From assembly GCF_020379485.1 (NCBI RefSeq), contig NC_063452.1, forward strand, positions 42,213,148-42,277,147: a stretch of DNA of 64,000 nt, read 5' to 3'. The position numbers and the translations under genes were made by a program. The DNA is from Brassica napus (taxonomy: Eukaryota; Streptophyta; Magnoliopsida; Brassicales; Brassicaceae). Below the pieces are notes generated by a model. It ran no database searches. It was given only the letters and a program-made list of their open reading frames with translations, and was not told the DNA's origin. The first letter of the stretch is position 1. Each line of letters opens with the position of its first letter. Positions 32,501 to 45,168 of the stretch are shown here, piece after piece.

Positions 32501-32640
32501 TCTACTTCATATATTCCAAACTCCATCTTTATTTCCATTCCAAACCACAATATCCCACATTTGCTTATTCATAAAACAAACTCCCAGCATTACCTTATTC
32601 ATAAAACAAACTCCCTCATCTTATTCATAGAACAAATACA

Positions 32641-35600
32641 TCAATCGGATACATCGACATTCTCGTCATCACTAGAAACATCATCATTTTCATTAAACTC
32701 GTCTTCAACAGCTTCGTCTGTGGCATCATCGGTAAGATCTTCGTACTCGTGATTATGCGGATCAATGAGAAGGATGTCATCAATTTCTTGTTCAGGTTCC
32801 TCGACTTCATTTATCTGTTCTTCTTGCAATGGTGGTTCTTCTCCACTGATGATTCGTCCTCGAGGTGTAACTTTGATCACTGCTAACCAATTTATACCTG
32901 AATCTCTCATCCGAGGGTATGGAAGGAAGCTAACTTGGTCTGCTTGTGAAGCTAAGATGAAAGGCTCGAATTTGTTGTACCTTCGTCCACCGTTGACATC
33001 AACTACACCGAATTTGTTAGACCGAACACCTCTGTTGACGACGGGGTCGAACCATTCACATTTGAAGAGGACGCATTTCAGCTTCAGTATCCCTGGAAAT
33101 TTGACTTCAATAATCTCCGTCAAGATCCCGTAGAAATCTGTTTCCCCTTTCACACATATTCCATAGTTACTGGTCGCCCGCTGTCTACCATAGTCATATG
33201 TATGAAAAGTATAGCCCCGTGTGAAATACATCTGTGATGTGGTGACCTTTACAAGTGGAGATTGAATTACTTCGTGTAACCACTTAGGATAATCTGCATC
33301 GTCGTCGTCATAATCAACCTGCAAAAATAAAGAGAATGTTAATGAAATACAGATAATGTATGAAAAAAAAGTTTTAGTTAATACCTGATTCCGCAACCAC
33401 TTAATGAAGTGTTGATCTTTCCTTTTGTCTACGTCACTTGTGGATATACCAGGAAATGTTTCTTCGACTTGAGAAACAAATAGGCTGTAAAATCACATTT
33501 TATAGGAATGAATCTCTCGCAATTATACAATTAATTATAGTTATATGTGTTTCGAAGTGTCAATATATGTTACCTTTCAAAATAACGCATCAATGGATCT
33601 TCGCAATTGAGTAGAATATAGGTGTGTGCACTATGAGCGTCTTCTTCACTCGACCACCAAACCTCTTTACACTTCCCACCGAGTCGCCCAATCTGGCTAA
33701 AGATGTCTGGAACACCAGCAACTGCATATGTTGGCGCAACACCACCATCATCATATCTTCTTGGAGCTCTTCTCCGTGTACGTACTTTTGACGCAAAGTA
33801 GTACGATGTGAAGTGAGAAACTTCTTCCGTCAAACTTCCAGCAATTATAGAACCTTCAACTTTGGCGAGGTTCTTTGCTTTTCCCTTCAAATATTTCATG
33901 GCTCGCTCATACTGATACATCCATCCGTAATGTACAGGTCCACGAAGCAATGCCTCATATGGGAGGTGGACAGCTAGATGCTCCATGACGTCAAAAAATC
34001 CGGGAGGAAATATCTTCTCCAAGTTGCACAATAAGATGGGAATGTTCTCCTGAAGCTGTTCCACAACTTCTTCTTTAAGAGTGCGTGTGCTCAGATCCCT
34101 GAAAAATGCTCCAATGCCTTTTATATTCAAAAAAAAATTAAACACATTGTTAGTCATATATTTTTTGTAAATTATTGTGACATAATACACTACGTACCTG
34201 CAAGTGCTTCATGTACGTTTGTTGGAAGTAGCTCCGCAAATGCAAAGGGCAGTAGTCGTTGCATAAATACATGACAATCATGACTCTTCATCCCGGAGAA
34301 CTTTTGACCCTTTTCAACACATCTAGAGAGATTCGAAACATACCCATCGGGGAACTTCACTTCTGATGCCACCCAGTTGAACAACACCGACTTTTTTTCT
34401 GAAGATAATCTGAATATCGGAACGGGAACTTGTCCATTGCTTTTAATATGTAACTCGCTTCTTGAGCAAATATCCGGCAAGTCCAACCTCGATTTTATGT
34501 TGTCTTTTGTCTTCCCTGGGACATTCAATATTGTATTCATGATGTTCTCAAAGAAATTCTTCTCTATATGCATCACATCGAGGTTGTGGCGCAGAAGAAG
34601 ATCCTTCCAATATGGCAACTCCCAAAATATACTCTTCTTGTGCCAGTTGTGATGAACACCGTAAGAATCTGGCATATTACGAGGGACATGCCAATTACCA
34701 CCCCAACGAACTGTTTCGTTAGCTCCGTAGTAGTCGATTTGCGCTTCAATTTGTTCTCCAGTTAGATATGGAGGAGGAGTGTCTCTCACAACCCTTTTGT
34801 GCCTAAACAAATTCTTGTTTCTTCGGTAAGGATGGCCAATGGGAAGAAATCGACGGTGACAATCAAACCAACTTGTCTTCCTACCATTCTTCAGTTGAAA
34901 CGCATCTGTCGTTCCATTACAATATGGACAAGCTAATCTCCCATGTGTAGTCCATCCAGACAACATCCCATAGGCAGGGAAATCACTTATGGTCCACAAA
35001 AGCATCGCTCGCATCGTAAAATTCGTCTTCGTTGAACAGTCATACGTCCTCACCCCTGTTGACCACAAATCCTTCAACTCTTTTATCAGTGGTTGTAGGA
35101 AAACATCCAGGGACCTTTTTGGATGGTTCGGACCAGGTATTAATATGGTCAAGAATAGTAACTCCCGTTGCATGCACATCTCCGGTGGCAGGTTGTATGG
35201 AGTAAGAAAGACTGGCCACAATGAATATTGTCTCCCTGACATTCCGAACGGACTAAATCCATCTGTGCATAATCCGAGATACACATTCCGGATATTGCTA
35301 GCGAAATCTGGATGTACTTTGTTGAAATGTTTCCAGGCTCTTGCATCTGATGGATGAGTCATCTCACCATCCGTCTGAGTATGCTCGGCATGCCATCTCA
35401 TCTTTCCAGCAGTCTGCTCTGATTGATACAATCTTTTCAATCTGTCTGTAATTGGTAGGTACCACATCCTTTGGTATGGTACCCTATTACGTCCCCGTCC
35501 TTGCGGCTTGAATCGTGGCTTCTTGCAGAATCGACATTCTTCTAGCTTCTCATCATCTCCCCAATAGATCATGCAGTTGTCGATGCAAACATCTATCATC

Positions 35601-36319
35601 TCCGAAGGCAACCCAAGGCTATAAACCAGTTTTTGAATCTCATAATAAGAATCAGCAGACACATTGTCTTCCGGCAAATACTCTTTAAACAAATCCGCCC
35701 ATTCGTTCATGCAACTTTCAGGTAGATTGTGATCAGTTTTAATATTCATCATTCTAGCAGCTAACGACAATTTAGAGAGACCTTCTCTACAACCACTGTA
35801 AAGTGGTTGATTCGCCGCGCTTAACATTTCGTAAAACCTTTTTGCATCTATATTAGGTTCTTCATCTCCATCATGAGCTACGAATGCATGAGCTACGAAT
35901 GCATCAGCTACCATATCATGAACCCTATCATAATCTACCATCTCCTCCTGCTGGTAACTATGTTCATTATGCAAATGATGATCAACCGGTTCTTTTTCCT
36001 GAAAATTGCTATTACTACTACTAGCTTCATTCTGATCATAATTAAAACCTTCTCCATGTTGAAACCAGATATAGTAATTTGCCGTGAAACCTCTATTTAT
36101 TAAATGCTTCCAAACATTTTCACGGTTTGCCAGTTTCGAATTGTTGCATTTCCGACAAGGACAGAACATCTTACCACTTTCTTGGGCGAGCGGTGTTGAA
36201 TCTGCTTGATGCATAAATGTCTCCAGACCCGCAAGGTATTCTTTCGTCACTCTCCCGTTAGCATCTCTATGCATATACATCCACTTCCGCAACTCGTAAA
36301 TATTCCCGGAGCCAGCCAT
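32641..36319 (-). CDS. CACTA transposase TnpD (TNP2 type), four exons, open frame
   Basis: TnpD-type proteins cut and join CACTA ends. Exons 36319-34198, 34117-33574, 33484-33385 and 33318-32641 have GT/AG borders and consistent phases, giving about 1147 residues with no stop. The N-terminus has a transposase-associated zinc motif (CPCRKCNNSK, residues about 50-60). The central Transposase_21 domain has FSPFGMSGRQYSLWPVFLTP, ELLFLTILIPGPNHP and LRHNLDVMHIEKNF (residues about 350-620). Exon 2 carries a DUF4218-type segment (ILLCNLEKIFPPGFFDVMEH). Exon 4 carries a DUF4216-type segment (VLFKCEWFDPV, VDVNGGRRYNKFEPFILASQ) and an acidic tail. Domain order and length match the family. I chose the ATG at 36319 (MAGSG); an in-frame ATG lies five codons upstream. 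Confidence 0.88.
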
Positions 36320-36469
36320 TTTTTTTTCTTTCACGTTTTTTGTTGTTGGTGTGTTTAAAATGATGTTTAAACATCCATATTTATAGGAAAATTCGAATCT
36401 GGTAGTTGTAATTTTGCTATGAATTTACGACGAAAATTAATTAGGTGGGCAAAAAAAACGTGTAACACC

Positions 36470-36740
36470 TATAAAGTTGGTGGATTCAAAAATTTCCTCG
36501 CTAAATACACGTAAACTATTCCCTCGTAAATACCACGCAAAGTTTACGTCGTATTTACGAGGAAATAGTTTTTCCTCGTAAAATACTCGTAAAGTTACAT
36601 CCACTTTAAGACGAAATAGTTTTGTCGTTACGTTACGAGGAAATAACGATGACTTTAGTTTTTCACGTAAATTCGTCGTAAACTCGACGCAAATTTACGA
36701 GGATTGTTTTTCCTCTTTAATTTTCGTCGTTAAGCATGTG
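36470..36740. repeat. Right subterminal repeats of the CACTA element
   Basis: Copies of TTCCTCGTAAATAC, TTTACGAGGAAA and ACGTCGTATTTACGAGG mirror the left subterminal zone. They lie between the promoter side of TnpD and the right terminus, so they probably overlap its promoter. Confidence 0.88.
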
Positions 36741-36769
36741 TTTTCTTGTAGTGATCCCATTGCTTAGGG

Positions 36770-37035
36770 CATTGTGCTAGTTGAAAAAGCTTAATTGGTT
36801 GTGGTTTGTGAGTAATTAGCTTATATTCTGGTTTTAACTGAAGAATCTTGATTTAAAAATTTATTTGATTAGGTAAAATGGTTTAAGGTCTAATGGTAAA
36901 CCGTAACCAAAATTAATCCACGTCAGTGAATGTTTCGGTTTCGAACTTCAAATTTATGGAGAAATAGAATTTAAATTTTTACGTTGGGTGGAAACTCGAT
37001 TCCAACTCTTTTTTTTTATGGGGAAACATAATGTG
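36770..37035 (-). repeat. Right arm of the long inverted repeat around the CACTA element
   Basis: Read on the minus strand it matches 31065-31345 in order. The CACTA element therefore sits in the loop of an older palindromic structure, possibly a long-TIR transposon whose interior was elsewhere or lost. Confidence 0.68.
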
Positions 37036-37055
37036 GACGTAGTGGGTATGTTATT

Positions 37056-37353
37056 TGTTTGACCCAAAAATATAAGAATTAGATTTTTTAGATTCTTGAA
37101 GCTTAACAGAAATCAAAATCGAAATCAAATAGAAAATGAACATCAAAAAAAGTTTATTGTTCAAAGATTGTATTACAAGTATGATTACAAATGTAAAGTA
37201 AATCTAAAAATCCATAAACTCTTTATAAGAAGTGTTTTAGGTCTCAATGGAAAAGAGAGAGATCATTTGATAAAAAGAGGTATCTCTTTGTTTATACAAT
37301 GAAGAAGCTAGGGCTTCATAGTATGATGAGCCTAATTTATTGTCTAATGGGCA
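37056..37353 (-). repeat. 3' LTR (left) of the PPR-capturing element
   Basis: This repeat shares TGTTTGACCCAAAAA and long stretches (for example GTATTACAAGTATGATTACAA, GAAGCTAGGGCTTCATAGTA) with 45520-45834. It ends at CTAATGGGCA, that is TGCCCATTAG on the minus strand. Confidence 0.75.
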
Positions 37354-37426
37354 TCTCTCTGTGAATTTTACGAATAGGGTTTATTAGACAATTAACTAGA
37401 CACATTCATGACTATGACGATTTAGG

Positions 37427-37690
37427 CGAGTTTACTTTGAACGTGTGCCTAGTAAAAGGCGAATTTGCTTTTAAACTCGTGCTTAGCGAAAGACGAGTCT
37501 ACTGGACTCATGCTGAGACAAAGGCGAGTTTACTGAGAACTCGTGCCTAGTAGAAGGAGAGTTTCTGTAAACTCATGCCTAGCCAAAGGCGAGTTTTTGT
37601 AAACTCATGTCTAACAATAGCGAGTCGACTGCAAATTTGTACCTAATAACAAGCAAGTTCAATTTAAATTTGTGCCTAAAATACAAGTTT
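37427..37690. repeat. Degenerate 33-bp minisatellite, about eight units
   Basis: Diverged units follow the pattern CGAGTTTACTG-AAACTCGTGCCTAGTAAAAGG, each with a GAGTTT...AAACTC mini-palindrome. The array lies in the interior of the capturing LTR element. Confidence 0.8.
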
Positions 37691-38256
37691 ACCGAACTAT
37701 TGCCCGTGTTGAGAACGTGTGAGCCGAGCAAGTTGTTGGCGTGTATGCTTGTCAGGCTATGATAACATTGAGAAACGTGCTGGTTTGTGTCGCTTGTACT
37801 GCTTCCGATAAGCTCGTAGCTGAGAGCCGTTTTTCAAAGCATGAGGACATGATAGTAGCAGTCACTCGTTGATTCTCTTTGGCTCGGCGTAAACAACTCT
37901 GGTTCACAAAAGGAACGATTAGATCACCACAAACCTAAGAAAAATAAACAAGTTTTGCATAAGTAAGCGATGGAACTTGTTTTTACTTAGTGTTCACGAG
38001 TTAAATATGATAGTAGTAATTAATTACTAAGCAATATGCACAGATAACAAGCAACAAAGCAAACAACGATAGTTATCTCATAAGGGTTGTAAACACTTAT
38101 CTTTTGAGGATGAGTTGTTACTACTTGTTGGAGATGAGATTTTTTCTTTGAAGTGGATGATCATGAGCTGACCGTGAAGAGACACCGCACTGGTTGGTGA
38201 TGACGTCTTGTAGAATAGGTGGCAAGTTGTCCACCTCGGCGTTCTCAGATCAAACT
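37691..38256. other. Interior of the LTR element, unassigned
   Basis: No frame or domain was recognised. It ends in AAACT (38252-38256), the left target duplication of the nested copia element. Confidence 0.45.
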
Positions 38257-38864
38257 TGTTGACATGAAGCAATAAGAAGAGAAGATGAATCAGTAAGAGA
38301 GTCGGTTTATACAAGTGTTAAAGACGACTTGTGCAACAAGGCTTTCGGTTTAGACAAGTGTTCAAAATGACTTGTGTATCAAGGCTGTCCGTACAACCTA
38401 GGAGCCCCAACATGACTTACAAGTAAAGGAAGGGGAGAGTTGTGCAAAATATTAACTAGAAACACTCTCCTTAACTTATCTGAGGAAAGGAAACGCTGGG
38501 CAGCCAGTCACGTGAAGAACCAAGGTCTTGGGAGAACATACAGCCATTGGGACATGTCACATTCAGCCTGGCGCGTCTGCACAAGTCAGTTTGGACACTA
38601 GTCACATTGTTTATTCTTATTGTGGGATTCTCTTTGTTTAGTATTTTCCTAGGATCTCTACTTATCTATTTAAGTGTTGTATCCAAAACCTAAAATGAAT
38701 TAAGGAAATATGTTCCTCATTATTCTCATGTCTCTCTCTCTCTTGTTCAAAATACTCTGTCTCTCTCCCGGATTCTACTTCTCTTTCACCTTGTTCTTAC
38801 TTTGATTCTCCTCTGTTCTTGATTCGCTACTCTAAATACACCCTCTTATCTTTATAAAACTTTA
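38257..38864 (+). repeat. 5' LTR of the copia element
   Basis: A 608-bp repeat. It has a CT-rich block near its end (38730-38770) and finishes ATAAAACTTTA before the primer site. The CT run differs in length from the 3' LTR. Confidence 0.93.
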
Positions 38865-38975
38865 TGGTATCAGAGCAACAAAGCTCTTGAACCTACCTTC
38901 AACTTCCGCAAAAGCTATACTCTGTTCTTGTTGTTCTTATTTCTCCAAGATTCATTATCTTGTAACAAGTGAAAG

Positions 38976-41900
38976 ATGGAGAACAACAAGCCTGTCAAAA
39001 TACCAGTGACTCTAAAGGGAATGAACTACTCCCTATGGTCAAGATTGCTGAAAACAGCCCTTTGAGGAAGATGATTATGGAGCCATGTCTCAACTGAAGC
39101 AGCTCCAAAGCAGATCATTTAAGGAGAAGATGGAAAAGAGACAGTGGTGACTGAGGAAGACAAATGGTCTCAAGAAGACCAGATGGTGCTCTCTCTCCTC
39201 CACAGCTCTCTAGATCCGGCCATCTTGGAGTCTTACATATATTGTGAGACTACCAAAGAATTATGGGAGACTCTCTACAAAGTTTATGGAAATACTTCCA
39301 ACCTAACTTTGGCAAGTTCAGGTCCCTTTGAGCTGAGCTTGAGATGCTCAGGCCTCACACGGTTGATCCCTCACTCAGGTCTTTGGCCTCCTCCTAACCT
39401 TGAATCCAACTTACAATGACCTTATCAAGCACATACTTAGATCAAACAAGCTCCCCACACTAGATGAGGTATGTGCGCAAATTCAAAAGGAGGAAGGGTC
39501 ATTAGGACTGTTTGGGAGCAAAGGAGAGCCAGCCGTGGTGAATCAAGCTGAAGGGCCAGTAGCAAACAAAGGGATGTACAAACAAGATAATAGGAAGGCC
39601 TTAATATGTGATCACTGCAAGAAGAAAGGCCACATGAAGGACAAGTGCTGGATACTTCATCCCCATCTTAAGCCAAACAAGTTCAGAGAGCCACGCTCTC
39701 AGTTCATGGACGCTAGAGCTCACTTCTCAAATGATGGAGTAGAACCGACAACTCCACCAACTCCAAGCTCAACTGCTGGTATGGGAGGAGCCTCGACATC
39801 AACATCAGCTTACTCTGCGGCCAGGAACCATCCAGATGAGACCATCAAGCGATCTGACTTAGAGGCTCTCATCAAGGCTTTGAAACAAAACTCTTGTAAC
39901 CCTAGAACCCTTGGTTCCTCTCTTAGTGCCTCTCACATTGTTGGTGGCTCTATGAATGTTTTAAAATCAGCTAGACCATTAGTAATAGATTCTGGTGCAT
40001 CACATCATATGATTAGTGATTTAAACCTGATTAAAAACATAGAACCAACTCTAGGAAATGTGATGATAGCAAATGGAGATAAAATCCCAATAAAAGGAGC
40101 AGGTGAACTTAAGCTATTTAACAAAGTATCTAAGGCCTTTTACATGCCCACTTTTGCTTCAAACTTACTGTCTGTTAAAAAGGTAACTAGTGGTCTGAAT
40201 TGTCATGTTACCTTCACTCCTAATGATGTGTATTTTCAGGATATTGAGACTAGTAGGTTGCTTGGCAAAGGTATAACCAAGGGAGACTTGTACTTGCTTG
40301 AGAACACACTGTCAGCTGCTGATTTATCTTATGCTTTTAAGTCTATTTCTGAATTCCCTAAACATGTAATATGGCATGCTAGATTAGGACATCCTCATTA
40401 TCGTGCCTTGAACATCCTGTTGCCTAGTGTTTCTTTTAAAAGTGATTGTGAGGCTTGTATTCTAGGAAAACATTGTAAAAGTGTATTTCCTAAATCAATG
40501 ACCATCTATGATAAATGATTTGATCTAATATATTCTGATGTGTGGACTACACCTTGTACATCTAGAGAACAACATAGATATTTTGTGACATTTATAGATA
40601 AAAAATCTAAGTACACATGGATCACTTTGTTGCAATCTAAAGATAGGGTGCTAGAAGCTTTTAAAAACTTTCAAAACTATATCACTGACCATTTCAATGT
40701 TAAGATCAAGATTCTTAGATCAGATAATGGAGGTGAATATACTAGCACAACCTTCAAACAACATCTAGCCACACATGGAATCATCCATCAAACTAGTTCC
40801 CTTACACTCCACAACAAAATGGTGTGGCAGAGAGAAAGAATAGACACTTAATGGAGGTGAGCATCATGTTCCACACTAATGTACTTAAGCGATTTTGGGG
40901 GGATGCAGTTGTAACTGCTACTTACCTGATCAACCGGACACCCACAAGGGTCCTCCTAGATGCCACTCGATATGAAGTATTGAACAAAACTAACCTTCTA
41001 TAGATCATCTGCGTGTGTTTGGGTGTGTGTGCTTTGTGTTGGTTCCAGGTGAGCTAAGAAACAAGTTGGAAGCCAGAAGCACAAAGGCAATGTTTACTGG
41101 ATATTCAACACGTCAGAAAGGCTACAAGTGCTGTGTACCTAAGACTAGGAGAGTTCTGGTATCCAGAGATGTTAAGTTCATAGAATCAAGAGGCTACTAT
41201 GGTGAGAAGAGTTGGAGTGAACTTAAGGACCTGTCCCAATCTGTCTCTGATAGAGCAAGCAACCTGAGAGTGATTCTGGAAAGGCTCGGTATCAACATGC
41301 CAAAAGAACCTGAGAAAACCATGGAGACTCTAACTCGTGATATAGAAGCTGAGAAAAATATTGAAGTCACTCATCCTTATCATAAGGGGGCAATGGAACT
41401 GGTACTGGTACTAATGAGAATCAAACTGGCGCACAAACTGATGTTGAAGAGAACTCAATAGCTCATGATCAAGATGAGATGCCATTAGGAGGATCAGAGA
41501 CTGAGGCACTAGTAGGCGAGCCTAGGAATGGAGTAGAACCTGCTCAGATACAACCAGTAAGAAGGAGTACAAGAATCAAGAGACCGGCCTCAGAATGGCG
41601 AGCCTACTTCAATGCTGAAGCTGTAGCTCATCCAACAAGTGCAGTATGCTCTCTTGCTCAATATCCAGAAAACACCAAGTCTTTATTGGAGAATTGGATC
41701 ATCCCAAATACATATGAAGAAGCTATGCAAGATGAGGAGTGGAGAGAGTCTGTTGGAGATGAGATTGGAGCCATGATCAAGAATGATACATGGTTTGAAA
41801 CTCAGTTTCCCAAGGGCAAAAAAGCTGTGACAAGCCGCCTGTTATATACTATTAAGTATCTAGCCAATGGAAAACCAGAAAGGAAGAATACAAGGCTAGT

Positions 41901-43245
41901 GGCAAGAGGATACACTCAGGTGTATGGAGATGATTATCTAGATACCTTTGCACCAGTAGCCAAGTTACACACCATAAGAATCCTCCTATCACTTGCTGTC
42001 AATCTAGAGTGGGATCTATGGCAGATGCATGTGAAGAATGCCTTTCTCCAAGGAGAGTTGGATGATGAAGTATACATGAGGCCACCTCCTGGCCTAGAGA
42101 ACATGGTTAAACCAGGGAATGTGCTCAGGCTAAAGAAGGCAATCTATGGCTTGAAGCAATCTCCAAGAGTCTGGTACCATAAGCTAAACACTACACTCAA
42201 TGGGAGAGGTTTTGTCAAATCAGAAGCTGATCACTCCCTCTTTACTCTAACCAGCCAGCAAGGTATTGTAGTCATCTTGGTATATGTTGATGATATTATC
42301 ATCACTGGTAGCAACAAGGAAGGTATCATATCAACTAAAACTTTTCTTAAAAATGTCTTTGATATTAAGGATTTGGGAGAATTAAAGTACTTCCTAGGGA
42401 TTGAAATATGCCGATCTAAAGAGGGGCTCTTCTTATCCCAAAGGAAGTACACACTTGACATTTTAAATGAGGCAGGAAACCTTGGAAGTAGACAAGCCAA
42501 GACACCATTGGAAGAAGGCTACAAGGTACTGCGAGAGGGGGAGTATGAAGCCACTCCTTTTGAAAATGTCAAGAAGTATAGAAGAGTGGTTGGGAAGCTC
42601 ATATACCTTACAATCACTCGCCCAGATGTTTGCTTTACTGTGAATCAAGTTAGCCAACACATGCAAGCACCTAAGGTTCATCACTGGAACATAGTGGAGA
42701 GGATCTTGAGATACTTGAGAGAGGCTCCTGGTCAAGGAGTATGGATGGCGTGTAACAAGAGTACTGAAGTTGTGGGATATTGTGATGCTGATTGGGCTGG
42801 AGACAGAGTTGATAGGAGATCAACAACCAGTTACTTCACCTTTATTGGAGGGAACCTAGTCACATGGAAGACTAAGAAGCAGAAGGTAGTCTCTTGCTCA
42901 AGTGCTGAGGCTGAGTACTGATCTATGAGGAAGCTAACTAGTGAACTCATATGAATCAAGGGACTGCTAAAGGACTTGGATATTGAGATCACCACACCCA
43001 TGACTATACACTGTGATAACCAGGCAGCAATCCACATTGCCTCCAACTCAGTCTTTCATAAGATAATAAAACACATAGAAGTGGACTGTCACAAGGTGAG
43101 ACAAGCAGTGGAGCAACAAGTCATTCTTCCATGCTACACAAGAAGTGGAGATTAACTGGCTGACATCTTTACCAAGGCAGCCAGCAGCAAGGTTTGTGAG
43201 TTCATTCATCCTAAGCTTGGACTCATAGACCTCTCTTGTCACTGA
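38976..43245 (+). pseudogene. Copia gag-pol polyprotein, decayed
   Basis: The start at 38976 gives a copia gag N-terminus (MENNKPVKIPVTLKGMNYSL), broken by TGA at codon 30 (39063-39065) and by a deletion/frameshift near 39310-39400. Then follow the zinc knuckle CDHCKKKGHMKDKC (39607-39648), protease DSGAS (39988-40002) and integrase zinc motif (WHARLGHPHY...CEACILGKH). The integrase core has SDVWT and SDNGGEY; a TGA at 40516-40518 falls between the zinc motif and core, and a frameshift lies near 40800. Reverse transcriptase has LVARGYTQ, NAFLQGELDDEVYM and YVDD (42283-42294). RNase H has CDADWAGD and SSAEAEY, with TGA codons in its distal part. The last motif, ADIFTKA, precedes a stop at 43245. 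The RT segment (41479-42921) is the longest open stretch. Confidence 0.92.
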
Positions 43246-43385
43246 TCCTCTTCCCATGAAGTGTTCTACTCTTTTTCCTTGTTTGGTTTTTATCCCAAGT
43301 GGTTTTTCCAAGTAAAGGTTTTAATGAGGGAATGCTTCATGGAATCCAAACTCGACCAGTCCTTATGGTCAAGTTTGAGGGGGAG

Positions 43386-43976
43386 TGTTGATATGAAGCA
43401 ATAAGAAGAGGAGATGAATCAGTAAGAGAGTCGGTTTATACAAGTGTTCAAGACGACTTGTGCAACAAGGCTTTAGGTTTAGACAACTGTTCAAGATGAC
43501 TTGTGTATCAAGGCTGTCCGTACAACCTAGGAGCCCCAACGTGACTTACAAGTAAAGGAACGGGAGAGTTGTGCAAAATATTAACTAGAAACACTCTCCT
43601 TAATTTATCTGAGGAAAGGAAACGTTGGGGAGCCAGTCACGTGAAGAACCAAGGTCTTGGGAGAACAAACAGCCGTTGGGACATGTGAAGTTCAGCCTAG
43701 CGCGCCTGCACAAGTCAGTTTGGACACTAGTCACATTGTTTATTCTTATTGTGGGATTCTCTTTGTTTAGTATTTTCCTAGGATCTCTACTTGTCTATTT
43801 AAGTGTTGTATCCAGAACCTAAAATGAATTAAGGAAATATGTTCCTCATTATTCTCATGTCTCTCTCTCTCTCTCTCTCCCGGATTCTACTTATCTTTCA
43901 CCTTGTTCTTACTTTGATTCTCCTCTGTTCTTGATTCGCTACTCTAAATACACCATCTTATATTTATAAAACTTTG
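43386..43976 (+). repeat. 3' LTR of the copia element
   Basis: A 591-bp direct repeat of 38257-38864, with scattered substitutions and a shorter CT microsatellite block (43859-43880). Confidence 0.93.
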
Positions 43977-43981
43977 AAACT

Positions 43982-44827
43982 GATGCGCCAATCACGAAAC
44001 ATCCTCAAGCTCTGATTCAAGCTCCGAAAGGAATAAAAGAGAACAGAGAACATGACCAGCTCTATGTTGTTGTTTGTAGCAGAAGATGAGCTTGTTCCTA
44101 TCAGACTCTTCTTCTCCCAAGTTCGTGCCAGTTTCGGTAAGCTCTTCGGAGAGCTCTAGAGAGGACCTCGTTGGAGATTTTGATCTCGAAGCATGGTCTG
44201 ATGACACGTCAGTACTTTAGAGAAGCTCGTACCGGTTGCGGCAAGCTTGTCTTGGCGAACTTTGGAGAAGGAGGTGAGGTCATGTCGACCTCAAGACTTA
44301 TCATGCTGAGATCGTTGAGTCATCTTCCCTGCTTGTCTTCTCCAATTGAAACATATAACATAGCTTCTCTTCTTCCTTCTCCTCTGTCATGTATTCTCTG
44401 ATACTCCACGGAAGAAGGTTAAGCGAGTTGATTCAAGGTCCCTCTTCTCTTTTTCTCTCTTTCTGTTAGGAGCCTTTGCAAGCAAAAGGATGAGAGGATA
44501 AGCTTGTGGCGAGGTTACCATCTTGTGACAAGACGGTTCTTGCGAGTTCAAATCTTAAGCTTTGACAAGAAGAAGACGCATAGACGGAGATGAGAGCATC
44601 GAAGTCTTGATCCAACCATCGTTACACCACTTGGCCGGGAAGAATCTCCAGAGATACATCATTTTCCGAGCCAGCTTTATCTTGAATCTAAGGAGCCAAT
44701 CGAAGCTCTCTTAAACTTCAAACAATGATTCAGAGAAAACTCTAGTTTCATAGACAGTTTCTCTATCTCGTTCACCATTAAAGCTTCTTCGTTAACTCAT
44801 AAAGCTCTCTCCTTTTGTCGACCAACA
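43982..44827. other. Interior of the LTR element, possible further captured sequence
   Basis: This has moderate GC and is rich in GAGCTC/AAGCTT-like words, unlike the AT-rich flanks. No domain could be recognised on either strand. It precedes the PPR fragment and may derive from the same host gene region. Confidence 0.35.
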
Positions 44828-45168
44828 GATCAACGCTCTTGTAAGGAAGCTTGGGTTCGAAAGCACAACCCAAATTCGGACATCCCTTCAAGTTTTACTC
44901 ATCGGCAGGTGATATCTCTAGTGCACGCCAAGTGTTCGACGAAAGGCCTGAGAAACAATATGTTGCCTTGTGGATGGCTATGACTGCAGGTTATACTGAG
45001 AATGAGAAGGCTCTTCAAGCTACTGATCTGTTTCGACGAATGGAAGAGGAAAGAGTCAAGCTTGATGAATCGATTGTGACTGTGGTTTTGTCTCCTTGTG
45101 TTGATCTTGGTGTTGTGCAGATGGGAGAACGAATGTATTCACGCATCACCAAGAGTAAAAAAAAGTAG
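44828..45168 (+). pseudogene. Captured pentatricopeptide-repeat (PPR) gene fragment
   Basis: Translation gives [18 protein letters not shown] in one frame and, after a one-base shift near 44885, [53 protein letters not shown] and a [13 protein letters not shown] stretch follow. These are successive 35-residue PPR units of the plant PLS/P class, which bind organellar RNA. Only about 110 residues remain, with no start or targeting peptide. The fragment lies between the LTRs, antisense to the retroelement, so it appears to be transduced host sequence. Confidence 0.75.

Larger units (their letters stand above)
31364..36753 (-). mobile_element. Complete CACTA (En/Spm) transposon
   Basis: The termini are perfect: CACTACAAGAAAACA at the left and TGTTTTCTTGTAGTG at the right. 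They are flanked by the 3-bp duplication ATC (31361-31363, 36754-36756). Both subterminal zones are packed with short motifs of the TTCCTCGTAA/CGTCGTAA type, the expected binding sites of the TnpA-like protein. The TnpD-type gene is on the minus strand (36319-32641) and open across four exons. At the left only a C-terminal relic of a second gene remains, with minisatellites occupying the rest. The element may be mobile if a TnpA function is supplied in trans. Confidence 0.93.
38257..43976 (+). mobile_element. Ty1/copia retrotransposon with two LTRs
   Basis: The LTRs 38257-38864 and 43386-43976 both start TGTTGA(C/T)ATGAAGCAATAAG. The target duplication AAACT is exact (38252-38256, 43977-43981). 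The primer-binding site TGGTATCAGAGC (38865) follows the 5' LTR. A purine tract TTGAGGGGGAG precedes the 3' LTR. The coding region 38976-43245 has all copia domains in order but several stops and frameshifts. The nested position inside the PPR-capturing element makes it younger than that element. Confidence 0.95.
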
